Source: Sanderia malayensis
Lineage: Eukaryota; Cnidaria; Scyphozoa; Semaeostomeae; Pelagiidae
Assembly (NCBI GenBank): GCA_013076295.1
Contig: RQOL01000861.1
Coordinates: forward strand, 434,001-498,000
Direction of reading: 5' to 3'
DNA: 64,000 bases
Under the pieces are notes generated by a model. The model was given only the letters and a program-made list of their open reading frames with translations. It was not told the origin of the DNA and made no database searches. Position 1 is the stretch's first letter, and every line of letters begins with the position of its first letter. The position numbers and the translations under genes were made by a program. Shown here in pieces: positions 32,823 through 45,843 of this stretch.

Positions 32823-33060
32823 CAATTTGCGAGAGGTGTTGAAGGGAATGGGATGGATTCGCACAATGTGATTGTGATAGAAGCCAATATATTGATGAAG
32901 AAGAACTTACATATAATAATGAAATTAGTGAAGACATCAATTCACTAATAGAACAATTTAGTAGACTGACTCTAGATTAGTTAATTAACTTGAATAGCGC
33001 AATTATTTAACTTACACATTTATTCTGATTGGCAAATGATTACATCATCGCTGGAATTTT

Positions 33061-33904
33061 TAATTAATTTATTGTTGTATGTATTTATTTCATTTAATTA
33101 CTGTATATATGTTTTTATAGTATATATTTTAATTGTTGGAAATTGAATGATAGGTTGATCACATGAATTCTCCCTCTCTCTTATTCTCCACTATTTGAAA
33201 TGGATTTATTGAAGTTGTAGTTGAAGCCTCCCATCTGAGTGTCTGTAAAGTCTTTTATCTTCAAATCCATTCTATAGTTAGTATAATTACTTTTTTAAAT
33301 CTTCCTGGTCTTTCTCCCCATCTCAGTTATCTCATTATCTTGCATTTGAATTGATTACTTTTTAAAACGAAAAATCTTTCTGGTCTCATTGTTGGCTCTA
33401 GCTTAAATGTTTAATTATTACTTTGATTATTGTTGTATATATTTATTTAATTCTTAATTGAATGATAAATGTTGTATGTATTTTAATTGTTGAAAATTGA
33501 ATGATAAGTGTTGTATGAATTTTAATTGTTGAAAATTGAATGATAAATGTTGTATATATTTTAATTGTTGAAAATTGAAAGATGAATTAATGTAAGTGCT
33601 CCTGTGTCTTCTTGTCTACTTAACCTTGCGCATCTCAATCAAAACGAGGTTGATCACATAATGTTACAAGATCTATAAAGACGTCACCTGATATTAGAGT
33701 AGTTGGTTGTAATGACGTAATACGTCACGTGATAGTGCGCCAGAACCCGCCCCTATCAATCTACTATTAAGATGCGTAATACAAAAGAATCAACATACCT
33801 CAACTATGAAAGTGATCTAAGGTAGCCACTCATCCCTATACATAAATTCGAATACTTCCCATACACTTTCGTCTCTTAAATGGCTCTATGTCACACAGTT
33901 AGTT
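33061..33904. other. Non-coding, with 39-bp tandem repeats
   Basis: Three copies of a 39-bp unit built on ATTTTAATTGTTGAAAATTG lie at 33461-33590, with a lone relative near 33125. A palindromic TGACGTAATACGTCA lies at 33710-33730. No gene seen. Confidence 0.5.
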
Positions 33905-34497
33905 GTGCCAGAGTCTTTTGCATCAGGTCTTCTGTTGCCTCAGATGTTTTTTGATTCTCCAGGGGTGGATCATCTAAGCCTGTTAATTTTCTTCTTTTCC
34001 GTTTTTGAACAGGTTCTCAAGCCATTTTTCTTAACATCTAAGAAAAATGGCTCCAGAATAATAACATCTAAGAAAGTCAGGAACAAGCATAAACAAGCTA
34101 AAGAAAATATCTTGAAATGTAAAGAGCAAAACAAGGAGTACTGCGATAAAAAACGCAACACTTAAAAATCATATATAGCAGAAGGAGATACAGTTATCTG
34201 TACTCAACGAAAGGTCGATAAACTAACACCAGAATTTAATCTGGAAAGATATGTTGTCATTAAAAGAACAGGAACAAAAGTTGTAGCAAAGAACGAACGC
34301 AAAATCATAACTAGAAACATATCACATTTTAAAAAGGTTAAAGCTGAGTTAATCGAGGAATGAGATGATGAAGATACCATGAATCCGAATGAAATCAGAC
34401 AACCCGTAGAACAAAGGAACATTATTCCCAGAAAATGGCAGAGATCTAGAATAAGAGTTTTCAGATATGGTAATCCTGTGCCTTCCAACTTGAAGTG
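33905..34497 (+). pseudogene. pol: Gypsy integrase C-terminal remnant
   Basis: Frames read NKHKQAKENILKCKEQNKEY, a TAA at 34162-34164, then GDTVICTQRKVDKLTPEF and KIITRNISHFKK, an in-frame TGA near 34361, and a Pro/Arg-rich end. This is the C-terminal barrel and tail of a Gypsy-type integrase, different in detail from the one at 12.9 kb. The catalytic core is missing or unrecognisable upstream; the segment before 34000 is only tentatively part of it. Confidence 0.65.
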
Positions 34498-34576
34498 AAC
34501 AAAAGAACAATGAACGGTAAATTGACATTATATTTAATCATTGTTTTGTTATTTTAAATAGCAAAAAGAGGGGCGA

Positions 34577-34787
34577 TGTAGTAAAGTACTTCATGTATGA
34601 AGTTATGTAATGTATGAAGTTATGCAATGTGTGAAGTTATGTAACACAATGATAATGCTCATGCTCCGAGTCGAACGTCTCTTCATTTAATATATCTTAA
34701 ACTCACTTTACCTAGGTCTGTTGAAGAGATATGACGACACGTTGTCATTTTGATGACACGCATGTCATTTTGATGACACGAGAATCA
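34577..34787 (+). repeat. Gypsy 3' LTR, second family
   Basis: Begins TGTAGTAAAGTACTTC directly after the purine tract AAAAAGAGGGGCGA (34563-34576). It contains three ATGAAGTTATG-type repeats and two TTTTGATGACACG repeats. The right end is approximate. Confidence 0.6.
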
Positions 34788-36661
34788 TTTTTATAGGGGT
34801 CAGTATGGGAAAATTTGGCCCCGCAAAACCGCGCAAGTTTTTTTGATAACTCAACTTAGCCAACGCCGATTTAAATTATCTCATCCCTGGCTAAAAGCTC
34901 GATATTTTCCTCACCTTATGAGCCAATGTTTGTTGCTTTCAATTACATACAGACATTTTAACAAATTTTGAAAGAGCTGCATGCTCTTTCGAAAATAAAA
35001 CTTATGTTAATATTTGGTTAGTTCATTTGCTATTTAATACATTTTTGGCAACTGTTAAACATTAATTGTATGGAATCATATGCGTTTTGTTCATTGTTCT
35101 GTTTTGTCTTCAGTTGTTACGGTGCAATCCAGGTCTTTAGAAGAGTTTCAAGACTTATGGAGAGAGATGAATTTAGTGTTGGTCCTACTCGCGCTGTTGG
35201 GTTCCAATATACACGATCGACCATGAAATGCTTTTTAATACTCTCTGTTAGTATTTGCTTTCTCTATTTTAAGTTGCATGTTGACGTTGTTCAGTCTGGC
35301 CGATTGGTTATTTTTGTTAGCGGTGATACACAAAGGTGTCTGGGGTATCGCATCATTCTGATGTGAATTTCTTCCACAGAATTTGTCCAAATTTCCTATT
35401 TCGAGAATGAACAACTCAAAAAACAAAATCTCGTTAAATCTATCTGCAGCATGTTGACAAGCATGTTGAGATCTATACTTTTCAGCAAAAAAAAACAATG
35501 TAATTTAATCGGCATAAGCCCATTTAATGGTTTGCTGCCTGCAGAGATACCATAAATAAACTTGAAAATGAGCACTTTGATAACTTGGACAGCGGAATTC
35601 AGATCCGGGGGCAATGACATTGACGATATCTTTTTCAAACTCATGTACAAGCAAATTCCTGTTTGCACGTAATCTTCATTATCCTTACCCGAATACATCG
35701 CTGAAAGCACAAGCTCTTTTACATTGTGTTAATTGTCATTGGTTTGCTTTCTGTCTTGTCCAAGTGACTCAAGAAAACCCAACGTTGTTTTATCCCGCAA
35801 GAACCTTCTTGAAGATACAAAGTTTAAAAATTTGATAGAAGTGCGATGTCTTATAGCAGCCTGTAATTGCTTAAAAGGAGAGGCAAACATCTCCTCCCAG
35901 GAAATCAGAAATGGCCCCAATGTCTGCATATTTCTCAGCATTATACTTGAAGTAGCTACCATTACGTTACAGTTGTCTGCACAAATCGTGCAAAGTCAGG
36001 TATCTGAAGGAAGAAACATTCACAGGAAAAACGTGCAAAATCGGATGCTTTGCAAGGCAAATAAAGCCGAAGGTTTATTTGTGCAATAAACCTTAGGGCT
36101 TATTTTCTTCGTCTGTTCTGTAAACAGAAGAGGAACAATGTTGTAACAAAAATATTCATTATCAAAATTCTCAAGAAGGTCAGCTTCGTTTCCATTTTCA
36201 CTCTGCCTTTTTTGCCTTGGCTCTTCTTTACATGAAACTAACTAATGAATAAATGCTTTTCTTTGTTACTCGCCTTTCACTCTGGGAATACCAGTGTTTG
36301 AAAATAGTTTTTTCGCGAGAATAAACTTGCGCATATTTTTAATTCTGAAATTTTCATCAACAATAAACTTTCTTGAATTTCATAAATTCGAAAGTTTAGC
36401 ATAATAAACTTCCTTCCAAAATTTCCTCCCGCAAAAGCTCTCTCTAATTAACACGAGATGTTTCCAAATCAATTATTAGGATTTTATGGCGAATTTCAAC
36501 TTATAGTAGGATTTTAACAAAACCACGATAGGATTTTCACGTAACAAAACTTTCATCGAGTTGTTTGAAGTAAAGCAGCCTGGGTAAAAATTGGCGGGAA
36601 AGTCATATGACAACACCATTTGTTTACTATTGTTTATTTTTTGTAAACAATAAACTACGTC
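34788..36661. other. Unassigned stretch
   Basis: Several overlapping medium frames lie on both strands at 35070-36090. One minus-strand piece (SLKKISSMSLPPDLNSAVQV) looks protein-like, but I cannot place it in a family. No repeats with clear ends were seen. Confidence 0.35.
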
Positions 36662-36666
36662 ATTGC

Positions 36667-37144
36667 TGTAATGGACAAATTATGAATTACGCGGGATTCT
36701 GCATGATTTGACTTTGCTGCGTTTTAGATAATTTCGTTATTTGTATTCCCTTTGTATCATTTAATTCCATTTTGGTGTGCAAACGTGCGTAAAATTAAAA
36801 GTATAAAAGGCCATGCCATCTGTTCATTCATCAGTTGGTTCGGAGGCAGTTCAGATGGCTGGTCTTGCAGGAACTCGAGGACGTTAGAAGGACTAACAGA
36901 TTGTAAGTGTAACTTTCTTATGAATTTATTATTATTTTCTTAATTTCCTTTTGCTAATTTAATATGTACTTGCTGTTACTTTTCTGTCGTATTTTGCTGT
37001 TCATTTTGTTACTTGTAGTAAGATTTTGCTAATAGTATATTTTGTTTACAATGAACCGCTATAACTGCATTGCCAGAGACGTGTTGTGTTTCTTTATGTA
37101 TGAATCTGAGGCAAAGAGGCGCGTTTGGATTTAAAGTCCTTACA
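36667..37144 (+). repeat. BEL/Pao 5' LTR
   Basis: 478 bp. A TATAAAAGG box lies at about 36803-36811, followed 30 bp on by the likely transcription start region. Preceded by ATTGC. Confidence 0.9.
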
Positions 37145-37278
37145 TAGTTCAAATCTATTGAAGACATCACAGAAGAGAGTAGACAGCCAGTTGTTGTTGG
37201 AGCCAATTGTAGAAGACCGGAATGTACCGTTGGAGAGTGGAGCAGAGCAACTCGAGAATAGGAAGACCCGAGGCTAGG

Positions 37279-39236
37279 TCGAGAGACGAGGAGGCCATGC
37301 CAAGGGTGAATTGACGAAGGCCATTAATCATGTCGTAGCAGAACTGACGATCGGTGGAGATGTTTGTGAGATTTCAGTCAAGGAAAGCCGAATATCCAAA
37401 GCTTTTGAAGAATTCCAGAGATTGTGCGATGAGTACAGCAAATATCTGAAAGATGAAGAGGACATGGAGGAATGCTTGGTGTATTTTCAAGAAGGAGAGA
37501 GGAGGTTTTCCGAAGTGAAGGAGAGGATAACGTTATGGTGCCAGTCCAGAGTTCAATCTAGGAGTGAAGAGCATCACCATGTAGGGTCCGCAAGTCAGGT
37601 GAACTCGGAGTATTCACGGTATAGTTCATCCAAACAGTCCAGCAGTTCCAGACGATCTAGCAAAATGACAACTGAAGGCAGAAGACTGAACAACCAAGCG
37701 CAATTGGCAAGTCTGCAGGCAGAAGTATCCTTTCTTCATCAGCACAAGCTGATAGCAAGTGAAGAATTGAGGCGAAATCGGATGAAAGAGAAGTTGAAGT
37801 TGGAAACACAAATGGCTAAGATTTCCGCAGAGGAGAAGGTTTTCACAGATTTCGAAACGAGAAGTCAGATATCGACAGAAGATAAACCGTTCAGTGTACC
37901 CCATGTATCAACAAGCATTCCCCCTCTGAAGAAAACTGATGAATCGGTTGCACATCAGTTGGAATCAGTGGTTGCGAAGTATGAAGCAGAACCAGGTACC
38001 CGTGTGAATCCACAGACTGATGCTATTCAAGACTTTCAGATGAATCCACATGCTACACCTTGGGAACGTAGTCCCCAGCCTGACTATTCCTTGAAGAAGG
38101 ACAAATCTGCCGCACCAGTAGCTGATGTTGAGTATCTGCAAAGCATGAAGAAGTTAGCCACAGCTACCCTCTTGCCAAGAGCAGAGTTGCGAAGCTTTGA
38201 TGGTAATCCGCTTAACTATCATCTGTTTGTTCGTTCGTTTGAAAGTAATGTGGAAATCGGAACTGATGACTATGGAAAACGCTTGCAACTTCTCATCCAG
38301 TTTTGTTCAGGTAAAGCTCGAAACTCGATTGAAAACTGTATTTTGTTGGAGCCCAGAGATGGATATGCGAAGGCGAAGGCGATATAAGCTGAGAGATTTG
38401 GCAATCCGTATGTCGTTGCGAATTCCTGGGTAAAGAAAGTGTGTGACGGGTCGCAGATAAAACCCGGTGACAGAGAAGGCTTACAGGAGTTGGCAGACGA
38501 GTTGGAAAGCTGTGAAATGATTTTAAAAGCTACAAAAAGACTGACGCAATTGAACAATGATGATCGACTGTTGAAAATTTTAGAGCGATGCCCTATCTAC
38601 GTGAAATCCAGATGGCAGTCACGCGTCCAAGATGTACGTTTGTAGCAACGAGATCCAACGATTACTGATGTGAGGATAATGATAAGAACGGTGGCAAATG
38701 AAGAGAATGACCCGATATACGGTTGCATCACAGACAACCCAGGAAGAGATACAGCGGTGAGATCCAATTTCAATAGAAGATATGTAACAGAGCCTAAGAA
38801 GATGCTGAGCAGAGCTGCGAATTTCAGTATTGGAGCCCAAGAGATGAGCAATTATACCATCAAGTGTTTTAACTGTGGAGAAAGCCTCAGACTGGTTAAC
38901 TGCGAGAAGTTCAAGTTGTTGAATGGCGAACAACAATTCAAGTTGATAAGAGCGAAAAAGCTGTGTGATAACTGCTTGTCTAACAAACACTATTCATTGG
39001 GTTGCAAGAAGAACAAGGAGTGCACCGTCCCTGGATGTGAAGTCAGAAGAAAGCACCTAACGACAATACACGATGCACTGAAAGAGAGCAAAAGAAAATG
39101 CAGGGAGCAGTTATCTAAGGAGAAGACGAATAACGATGTCCAGAGTCAGGAGTCAGCAGCACGCAGTCAATTTTTTGGTTGGCGAAACATGAAAAGAGCG
39201 CACTCGATAAGAATGGTCTATCCATTGTTCCCGTAA
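37279..39236 (+). pseudogene. gag: BEL/Pao gag, with two in-frame stops
   Basis: One frame runs from about 37279 to 39236, interrupted only by TAA at 38385 and TAG at 38643. It starts with a helical, charged region, continues through a Ser-rich linker and the conserved gag block (LPRAELRSFDGNPLNYHLFVRS is its core, cited here only in part: FDGNPLNYHLF), and ends with Cys/His knuckles (CFNCGE, CDNCLSNKHYSLGC, CTVPGC). Gag coats the RNA and forms the particle. No in-frame ATG is seen near the start, so the initiator is lost or lies upstream. Confidence 0.85.
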
Positions 39237-41820
39237 AAGTGAAGTCAAGAGATGAAAGGAAGACCATATCGACTTATGCATTGCTTGATTGTGGCTCTAC
39301 AGCGGCGTTTTGTAGCGATCACCTCTTGAACAGACTTGGTATTGACGGGAAAAGGTTTCAGATGCAGCTAGCAACCATTGACGGTGTCAACATGTGGTAT
39401 GAGACGACAATCAACCATTTGCAAGTTATGGACATGCATGAAAGAGTTTGCATCGATGTGGCTAAAGTGTTCTCAACGAAGACTTTGAATGTGTCAAAGA
39501 CAGCCATCGCAACAGATGAAGATCTGATGAAATTGCCAAGTATGCGAGACATTGGGCTACCAGATGTTCTGCAGGGGGAAGAAGTGAATTTACTGTTTGG
39601 CGTTGATGTCCCTGAAGCATCGCAACCTTTGGAGATTCGCAAGAGTGAAGATGGTGGACTGTTTGCGGTGAAATCGGTATTTGGCTGGGCACTGAATGGA
39701 CCATTAAGAAGAGTGTATCATAACAATTCCCATTGCTGCCTTTTTCAACAGCGCAAAGATGATCAACTCGATGAACAGCTTTGTCATTTCTTTAATCGGG
39801 ATTTCGATGAATCGATCAGTGACACAACCAAGGGGATGTCTGTGCAGGACAAGCAAGCGTTGACAGTTTTTGAAGACATCGTGAAGTTCGTGAATGGTCA
39901 CTACCAGGTCGCATTGCCTTGGAAGAATGACAGAAACCGCCTACCCAAGAACCGTCCAGTTGCCCAACGAAGACTGGTTTTATTGAAGAAACGACTACTA
40001 AACGACCCTGTTCTCAAGCAGAAGTACGTCGGATTCATTGATGACCTCATGGTTAAAGAGTACACTAGAAGGATTCCGGTGGAAGACGTTGGAGCTAAAG
40101 ATGGCGTTTCCTGGTATTTGCCGCATCACAACATAGTAGATTTGAAGAAGCCTGAAAAAGTTAGAGTCGTATTTGACTGTGCCTCTAAATATCAAGGAAC
40201 ACCGCTGAACGACAACATCCTGCAAGGACCTGATTTAACAAACAAGCTTATCGGTGTGCTGTGTCGATTCAGAGAAGAAACAGTGGCGTTGACGGCAGAT
40301 ATCGAAACAATGTATCATCAGGTACGCGTGGATCCCATGGACAGGAACGTTATCAAGTTTCTTTGGTTTGCTGATGGCAATCTGAATCAAGAAGCCCACG
40401 AATATCAGATGATGGTACACCCATTTGGCGGAATCTGGTCCTCTAGCTGTGTTAACTTTGCCCTGAGAAGAACTGCCCTGGATAACACTGTCGAATTTCA
40501 TTCTGATGTGATCGAAGCGGTACAGACGTCATTCTATGTCAATGATTTCCTGAAATCAATGAAGAATTCAGAAGAAGCAGTCAGAGTGCAACGTGAAAAA
40601 TGCAAGTTACTGCAGCGTGGTGGTTTTCATCTAACAAAGTGGGGAAGCAATCGAAAAGATGTTCTTGATGCAATTCCAGAAAGCGAGAGAACAAAATGCC
40701 TGAAGAATGTTGATCTCAGCCATGATGTCCTTCCCATTGAATGTACCCTTGGTATGGAGTGGGATGTTCAGAATGATGTCTTCAAGTTCAGCATCAGTAA
40801 GAAGAACAAACCATCAACCAGGAGAGGTGTGCTGAGCATAACATCATCTATTTATGACCCAGTCGGTTTCGTCGCGCCCTTCACGCTGAAAGCCAAGACG
40901 TTGTTACAAAGTTTGTGTGAAAGACAGATGAGCTGGGATGAAGAAATCATCGGAACTGATTTAGACACTTGGAATCGATGGCTGGTGGAGCTGCCAAGAT
41001 TAGAAGTTTTAGATATTGATAGATGTCTCAAACCATCAAGCTTTGGCGATGTAATCTCAAGAGAAATCCATACATTTTCTGATGCGTCTGAAAACAGTCA
41101 TGGCGTTGCTTCCTACCTGCGTTCAATCGATGTTAGTGGAAAAATTCATTGTGCCTTTCTGCTTGGTAAATCGAGATTAGCCCCATTAAAAAGCATGACT
41201 ATACGACAACTTGAGTTGGCCGCAGCAGCACTCTCAGCAAAGGTGTACACAATGCTGAAGAGTGAGTTGGAAATGAAGATCGATAAGGCGTTCTTTTGGA
41301 CTGATAGCACCGCCACCCTGCGTCATATTTTCAATGAGACTAGAAGATTCCATACGTTCGTGGCCAACAGAGTTGGATAAATTTGTGACTGCTCAAGCCC
41401 TGATCAGTGGAAATATGTTCCAACAGATCAGAATGCTGCTGATGATGTGTCAAGGGGGATTACTGTGGATGAGCTACTTGACAAAAGGCGTTGGAATCAT
41501 GGACCGAAATTCCTGTGGAAAGAAAAGGAAGAATGGCCTTGCGATATCGTCAGAATAAATGAAGTTGATGAAGATGATGTTGAAGTAAGAAAGACACTCC
41601 AAGCACAGTCGATGTCCATACAAGTTGAAGCACCTGGTGGTATGTCTTCGAAGATGTTTTCGAAATTCTCAAGCTGGCCGAAGCTGAAAAAAGCAGTCGC
41701 ATGGATGCTCAGATTTAAGCAATGGATTAGAGCTAAAATCAAGTACAAAGAAGGACTAAAGCCTGCTCGAATGATCGGAAAAATTTCGGTTGAAGAGATG
41801 GAAGAATCTGAGAATCGTTA
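39179..41820 (+). pseudogene. pol: BEL/Pao protease, reverse transcriptase and RNase H
   Basis: The frame lies -1 relative to gag, with the change near a run of six T at 39172. The aspartic-protease-like start has LLDCGSTAAFCS. The reverse transcriptase has VRVVFDCASKYQGTPLN, LTADIETMYHQV and, at residue 453, YVND where the family has YVDD, so one catalytic Asp is replaced. ITSSIYDPVGFVAP and the RNase H motifs (TFSDAS, ELAAAAL, FFWTDS) follow. A TAA at 41378 interrupts the frame, which then continues with WNHGPKFLW to 41821. The product would copy the RNA into DNA; this copy cannot. Confidence 0.88.
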
Positions 41821-43159
41821 AATGCATTCAATGGGAGAACTTTCAATCTGAATTCAAGCCGTTGAAAGGAAAGCCTGGAGTGGTGAAGAAAATAGATTGG
41901 ATCCTATAATCATTGGCGATATCATTTGTGTTGGTGGTCGGATCAAGAACATGCGGAGTGAATATGACCATTTGAAGCACCCGTGGATCATTCCGAAATA
42001 GCATCATGTGGGAAGCCTTATCATCCGGTACTTTCACCAGCTATATGGACATTCTGGCCAAGAATACATACTGTCTGTGATACGAGAAAGATATTGGATC
42101 GTTCAAGCAGGCACTGCAGTAAACAAGATTGTCAGAAGCTGTTTTGATTGCAAGAGAAGAAAAGCGAATCCAATGAAGCAAAAGATGGCAGATCTTCCAT
42201 CCGATCGAGTAACACCTGAAAAACAACCTTTCACATATACTGGGATTGATTACTTTGGACTCTTCTATGTCAAGAAAGGAAGATCGCTGGCTAACATGTA
42301 TGGTGTCATCTTTACGTGTCTTTCGATTCGAGCAATACACATAGAAGTCGCCAACAGCTTGGATACGTCTTCATTTATAAACTCATTACGGAGATTTGTG
42401 GCAAGGCGTGGCATCCCAGAAGAGATACGTTCAGATAACGGTACGAGCTTCAGAGGAGCAGGAAAAGAGTTGAGAGTTGCAATACATCATTGCAATCAGC
42501 AGCAGCTGCACAAGTTCTGTCTTCAGCGTCATATCAAATGGAAGTTCAACCCACCGGGAGCATCTCATGATGGGAGGATTTTGGGAACGTCTTATCCAAA
42601 CTTTCAGCAGAGTTCTCAGTGCACTTGTTCGCAATCAGACATTGGATGATGAAGGGTTACATACGTTCATATGTGAAGCTGAAGCTGTTATCAATGCACG
42701 ACCATTACCTAAAGTTTCTGATGACTCGCAAGATCTCAATGCCCTAACGCCAAATCACCTGCTTCTCCTTCGGTCAAATGCAACGTTTTCTCGTGGTTTT
42801 TTTTTAGCAAGCATGACGTCTATGCTCATCGTCGTTGGAAGCAAATTCAGTATATGGTGAATCAGTTTTGGAAACGATGGGTGAAGGAGTACTTACCTAT
42901 TCTTCAACAAAGGCAAAAATGGTTTACAGAAAAGCATAACCTGGCAATTGGTGATATTGTACTTGTTGCTGATAAAGAGAGCATACCGAGAAATGTATGG
43001 CCGATAGAGAAGGTGATTCAGCTGAATTATGGCAGAGATGCGCTGGTTCGTTCAGTTCGAGTGAAGACTGTGAATGGAGAATTAGTTAGACCGATTGACA
43101 AGCTGTGTTTACTGGAGGCCCAGGAAGATGTTCAAGAAGATTTGTCCATCAATGAATAA
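41821..43159 (+). pseudogene. pol: BEL/Pao integrase and C-terminal domain, broken
   Basis: The zinc-binding part has YGHSG and SCFDCKRRK. The core shows GIDYFGLFYV and IRSDNGTSFRG with two catalytic Asp, and GGFWERLI with the Glu, but the last lies in another frame after a shift near 42580. A further shift near 42850 restores the frame for the C-terminal DUF5641-type block ([37 protein letters not shown]). Damage is also seen at 41812 and a TAG near 42000. Confidence 0.85.
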
Positions 43160-43197
43160 GAAACAGTGTGTGGAAGAAACCTGTTTGGGGGTGGATA

Positions 43198-43674
43198 TGT
43201 AATGGACAAATGATGAATTACGCCGGATTCTGCGTGATTTGACTTTGCTGCGTTTTAAATAATTTCGTTATTTGTATTCCCTGTGTATAATTTATTTCCG
43301 TTTTGGTGTGCACACTTGTGTAAAATTATGAATATAAAAGGCCATGTCATCTGTTCATTCATCAGTTGGTTCGAGGCGGTTCAAATGGCTGGTCTTGCAG
43401 GAACTCGAGGACGTTAGAAGGACTAACAGATTATAAGTTTAACTTTCTTATTAATTTATTAATATTTTCTTAATTTCCTTTTGCTAATTTAATATTTACT
43501 TGCTGTTACTTTTCTGTCGTATTTTGCTGTTCATTTTGTTACTTGTGCTAAGATTTTGCTAATAGTGTATTTTGTTTACAGTGAACCGCCATAACTGCAT
43601 CACCAGAAACGTGTTGTGTTTCTTTATGTGTGAATCTGGGGCAAAGAGGCACGTTTGGATTTAAAGTCCTTACA
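43198..43674 (+). repeat. BEL/Pao 3' LTR
   Basis: 477 bp, partner of 36667-37144; preceded by the purine tract GGGGGTGGATA and followed by ATTGC. Confidence 0.9.
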
Positions 43675-43679
43675 ATTGC

Positions 43680-44030
43680 TGTACTTCAATATCTGAATTT
43701 GAAAGAGAATTAAATATCGATTACGAAGGTTGTACCTCTTGCAAGAACCTGTATGATGAAGAAGATCTAACCAATGATGATGATAATGATGATGATGATG
43801 GTTATGATGATGATGATGAATTTGAGATGATGATAATGATTGTGACGATTTTGATGATAATGATGATGATGATGACGAGGGTGACAACGAATCTTGTGAT
43901 CTTCCTCCGAATTGTTGCTGACCACATCAAACTCACGGTCTTCACGATATTCATTCCAGCAGTATCATCCAGTTTCTGCTGAACACAATGTAAGAGGTTC
44001 ACAAGGGCGAGACATTCGCCACACATAAAC
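43680..44030 (+). other. GAT-repeat region with an acidic open frame
   Basis: One frame stays open from about 43675 to 43983 and encodes two Cys pairs, then a run of Asp, Asn and Met from GATGAT repeats. It may be the remains of the gene that the BEL/Pao element entered, or only a microsatellite. No family recognised. Confidence 0.25.
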
Positions 44031-45839
44031 CAGGTTTTGGAGTGACAAATTCGGCATTAGTAAATCAAAGGAACCGTGAGGTCACTTGCGACAGATGGCT
44101 TTTATTTCACTGTATTATCCAGAAAGTGAAGGAAAAAATATCAAATTAAAGTCAAACTTTGCGAGCCTAGAAGTTGAGCTTCAGCAAAACTTATTAACTA
44201 ATTTTATTGACAATTCACGTTTCTTGACTTCCGAACATAAAATTTTTTGGATTTAATTTTCAGGATTCAAGGCAGCAAATTCACGAAATATTTGTTTTGA
44301 GACCACTCAAGCAAACATTTTGACTTTCGATATGGACTTTTGAATTTTCGATCTAGTTTCATCAAAGTCAAAAAATTTTCATTTTCCAAAACAAAAATGA
44401 AATACTATAAATGTTGTATTAGTTGCATAAGCATACAGTTGGAGTACTTTTTTCGCCTGATGCTTCCAACAACGAGTCAAAAATGCTCTGCCCCCGTGCG
44501 TGTGTGATAGTGCTCGTGATCCCACCCTTCCAACCAATTTACATTTCATCCAATGAGAAATTTGCAAAGTGATATCATACTTGGTAGTGTCATCGCTGCA
44601 ATCACTCTCACGGGAGAGGTCGCCAAAGTAAATTAAGCTGGATTTGATATCTTCATTACAGGGCAGTTTCCGTAAACAATAACAAAGCTTATTTTCTGTG
44701 CATGCGCATGGTAATGGTGAGCAAAAGAACTGAAATGGTGATGAAAAGGACTCTCTACAAAAGTCTGTATTTCATTGAAAAAAGAAGATATTTAAAAAAT
44801 TATACTATAAGTTGTTGCGGGATACATGTTTTTAATCAAATGGCATGTTAAATAACCGAGGAGATGGCCTGATATAAGATTTTGCGACAAATATTTTGAT
44901 CTGATAAAGACACCCGTGGCCCGTCGCTTACCTCTGGAAGAAGGAAGAATGAAAGACCTATCATAAAAATCATTTGAGACATACAACTGGTAAATGCGCT
45001 ATTCAAAATATAAAAGTTCATTATAGATATTCAACAGAAAAAAGAAAAGCCCATACTGCTTTTTACAAGCAAAAGCCATTGCATTTAGTCGAGGAGATTA
45101 AAGAGCAGTGTCCATTTAGCAATCATTTCGGAACATCGATACAAAGCAAGGCCAATTGAAGGACTACATCAGAAATAGATGTGCATCACAGTTTGTTTTC
45201 AGAATTAGGCATCATTTTTAACTGAATCTCAGTGGTAGCAGTATTCTTGATGCAACCAATTGCTCCTTCAGCATAGAACTCTGATTATTAATCAACTGGT
45301 TATTACTTCATTCTGGCTTAGCTGACTTTTGTTTTTCATTAAAATATGATGTTACCAATGATATACTCCATGAGTTCCAAGAAGCTGTTTTTCTATTTTA
45401 CAACCATCTCTGAATTGCATTCGACATTTGACAAAACTTTGGATAAGAATACAATGTTACCAGTTGGCAAAATTCCAATTAGAATCCAAGCTTTTGATCT
45501 GCATCAAGAAACTCTTAGCAAATCTTTGATGTTTAGAAATAATATCATTTTACTACTCTTAGACAATCGATCTGGATATTATGCATTTAAAGTTCTCTGA
45601 TCTTGTCCAACTTTGTGGACAATCCATGTGTATAATAGAAATAAGTGTATATAATGGATACTTACTATAATCGGCGTCTTACGTTTCTTTCCGGAGCTTA
45701 ATCATAATTATTTCTTCAAATGGCTGCCACCTGAAGTCTGCTTTCGGAGAGGGCCTTGGATGAGGCCCATTAGGCCGCAGCAGAAGCTCAAGGAAATCCC
45801 TTTATTTCCCGATCCGCATATCCTATCATAACACAGCTA
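44031..45839. other. Non-coding stretch
   Basis: No gene, RNA or bounded repeat recognised. Short frames here lack any motif. Confidence 0.4.
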
Positions 45840-45843
45840 TTAA

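Larger units (their letters stand above)
26784..33060 (-). mobile_element. Polinton/Maverick-like (adintovirus-like) gene block
   Basis: A 6-kb minus-strand gene cluster with a packaging ATPase, a chromodomain integrase and a penton-like gene start, the marks of Polinton-type virus-like elements. Major capsid protein, protease and protein-primed DNA polymerase are not in the window, and no terminal repeats were found, so the element is partial. The GATTACATCATCGCT motif near 33035 also occurs at 30738, which suggests that element sequence reaches at least 33060. Confidence 0.8.
36662..43679 (+). mobile_element. Full-length BEL/Pao LTR retrotransposon, inactive
   Basis: Two LTRs of 478 and 477 bp (36667-37144 and 43198-43674), both starting TGTAATGG and ending CTTACA, flanked by a 5-bp duplication ATTGC (36662-36666 and 43675-43679). 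Gag, protease, reverse transcriptase, RNase H, integrase and the DUF5641-type end are in BEL/Pao order. Multiple stops and frame changes make it dead. By eye the two LTRs differ at a few percent of sites, so insertion is not very recent. Confidence 0.93.

Noticed and set aside
34999..36100. Overlapping medium frames on both strands as host exons
   Set aside because: No paired splice sites with consistent phase and no recognisable family.
43680..44026. Ser- or Ile-rich minus-strand frames
   Set aside because: They are antisense readings of GATGAT repeats.
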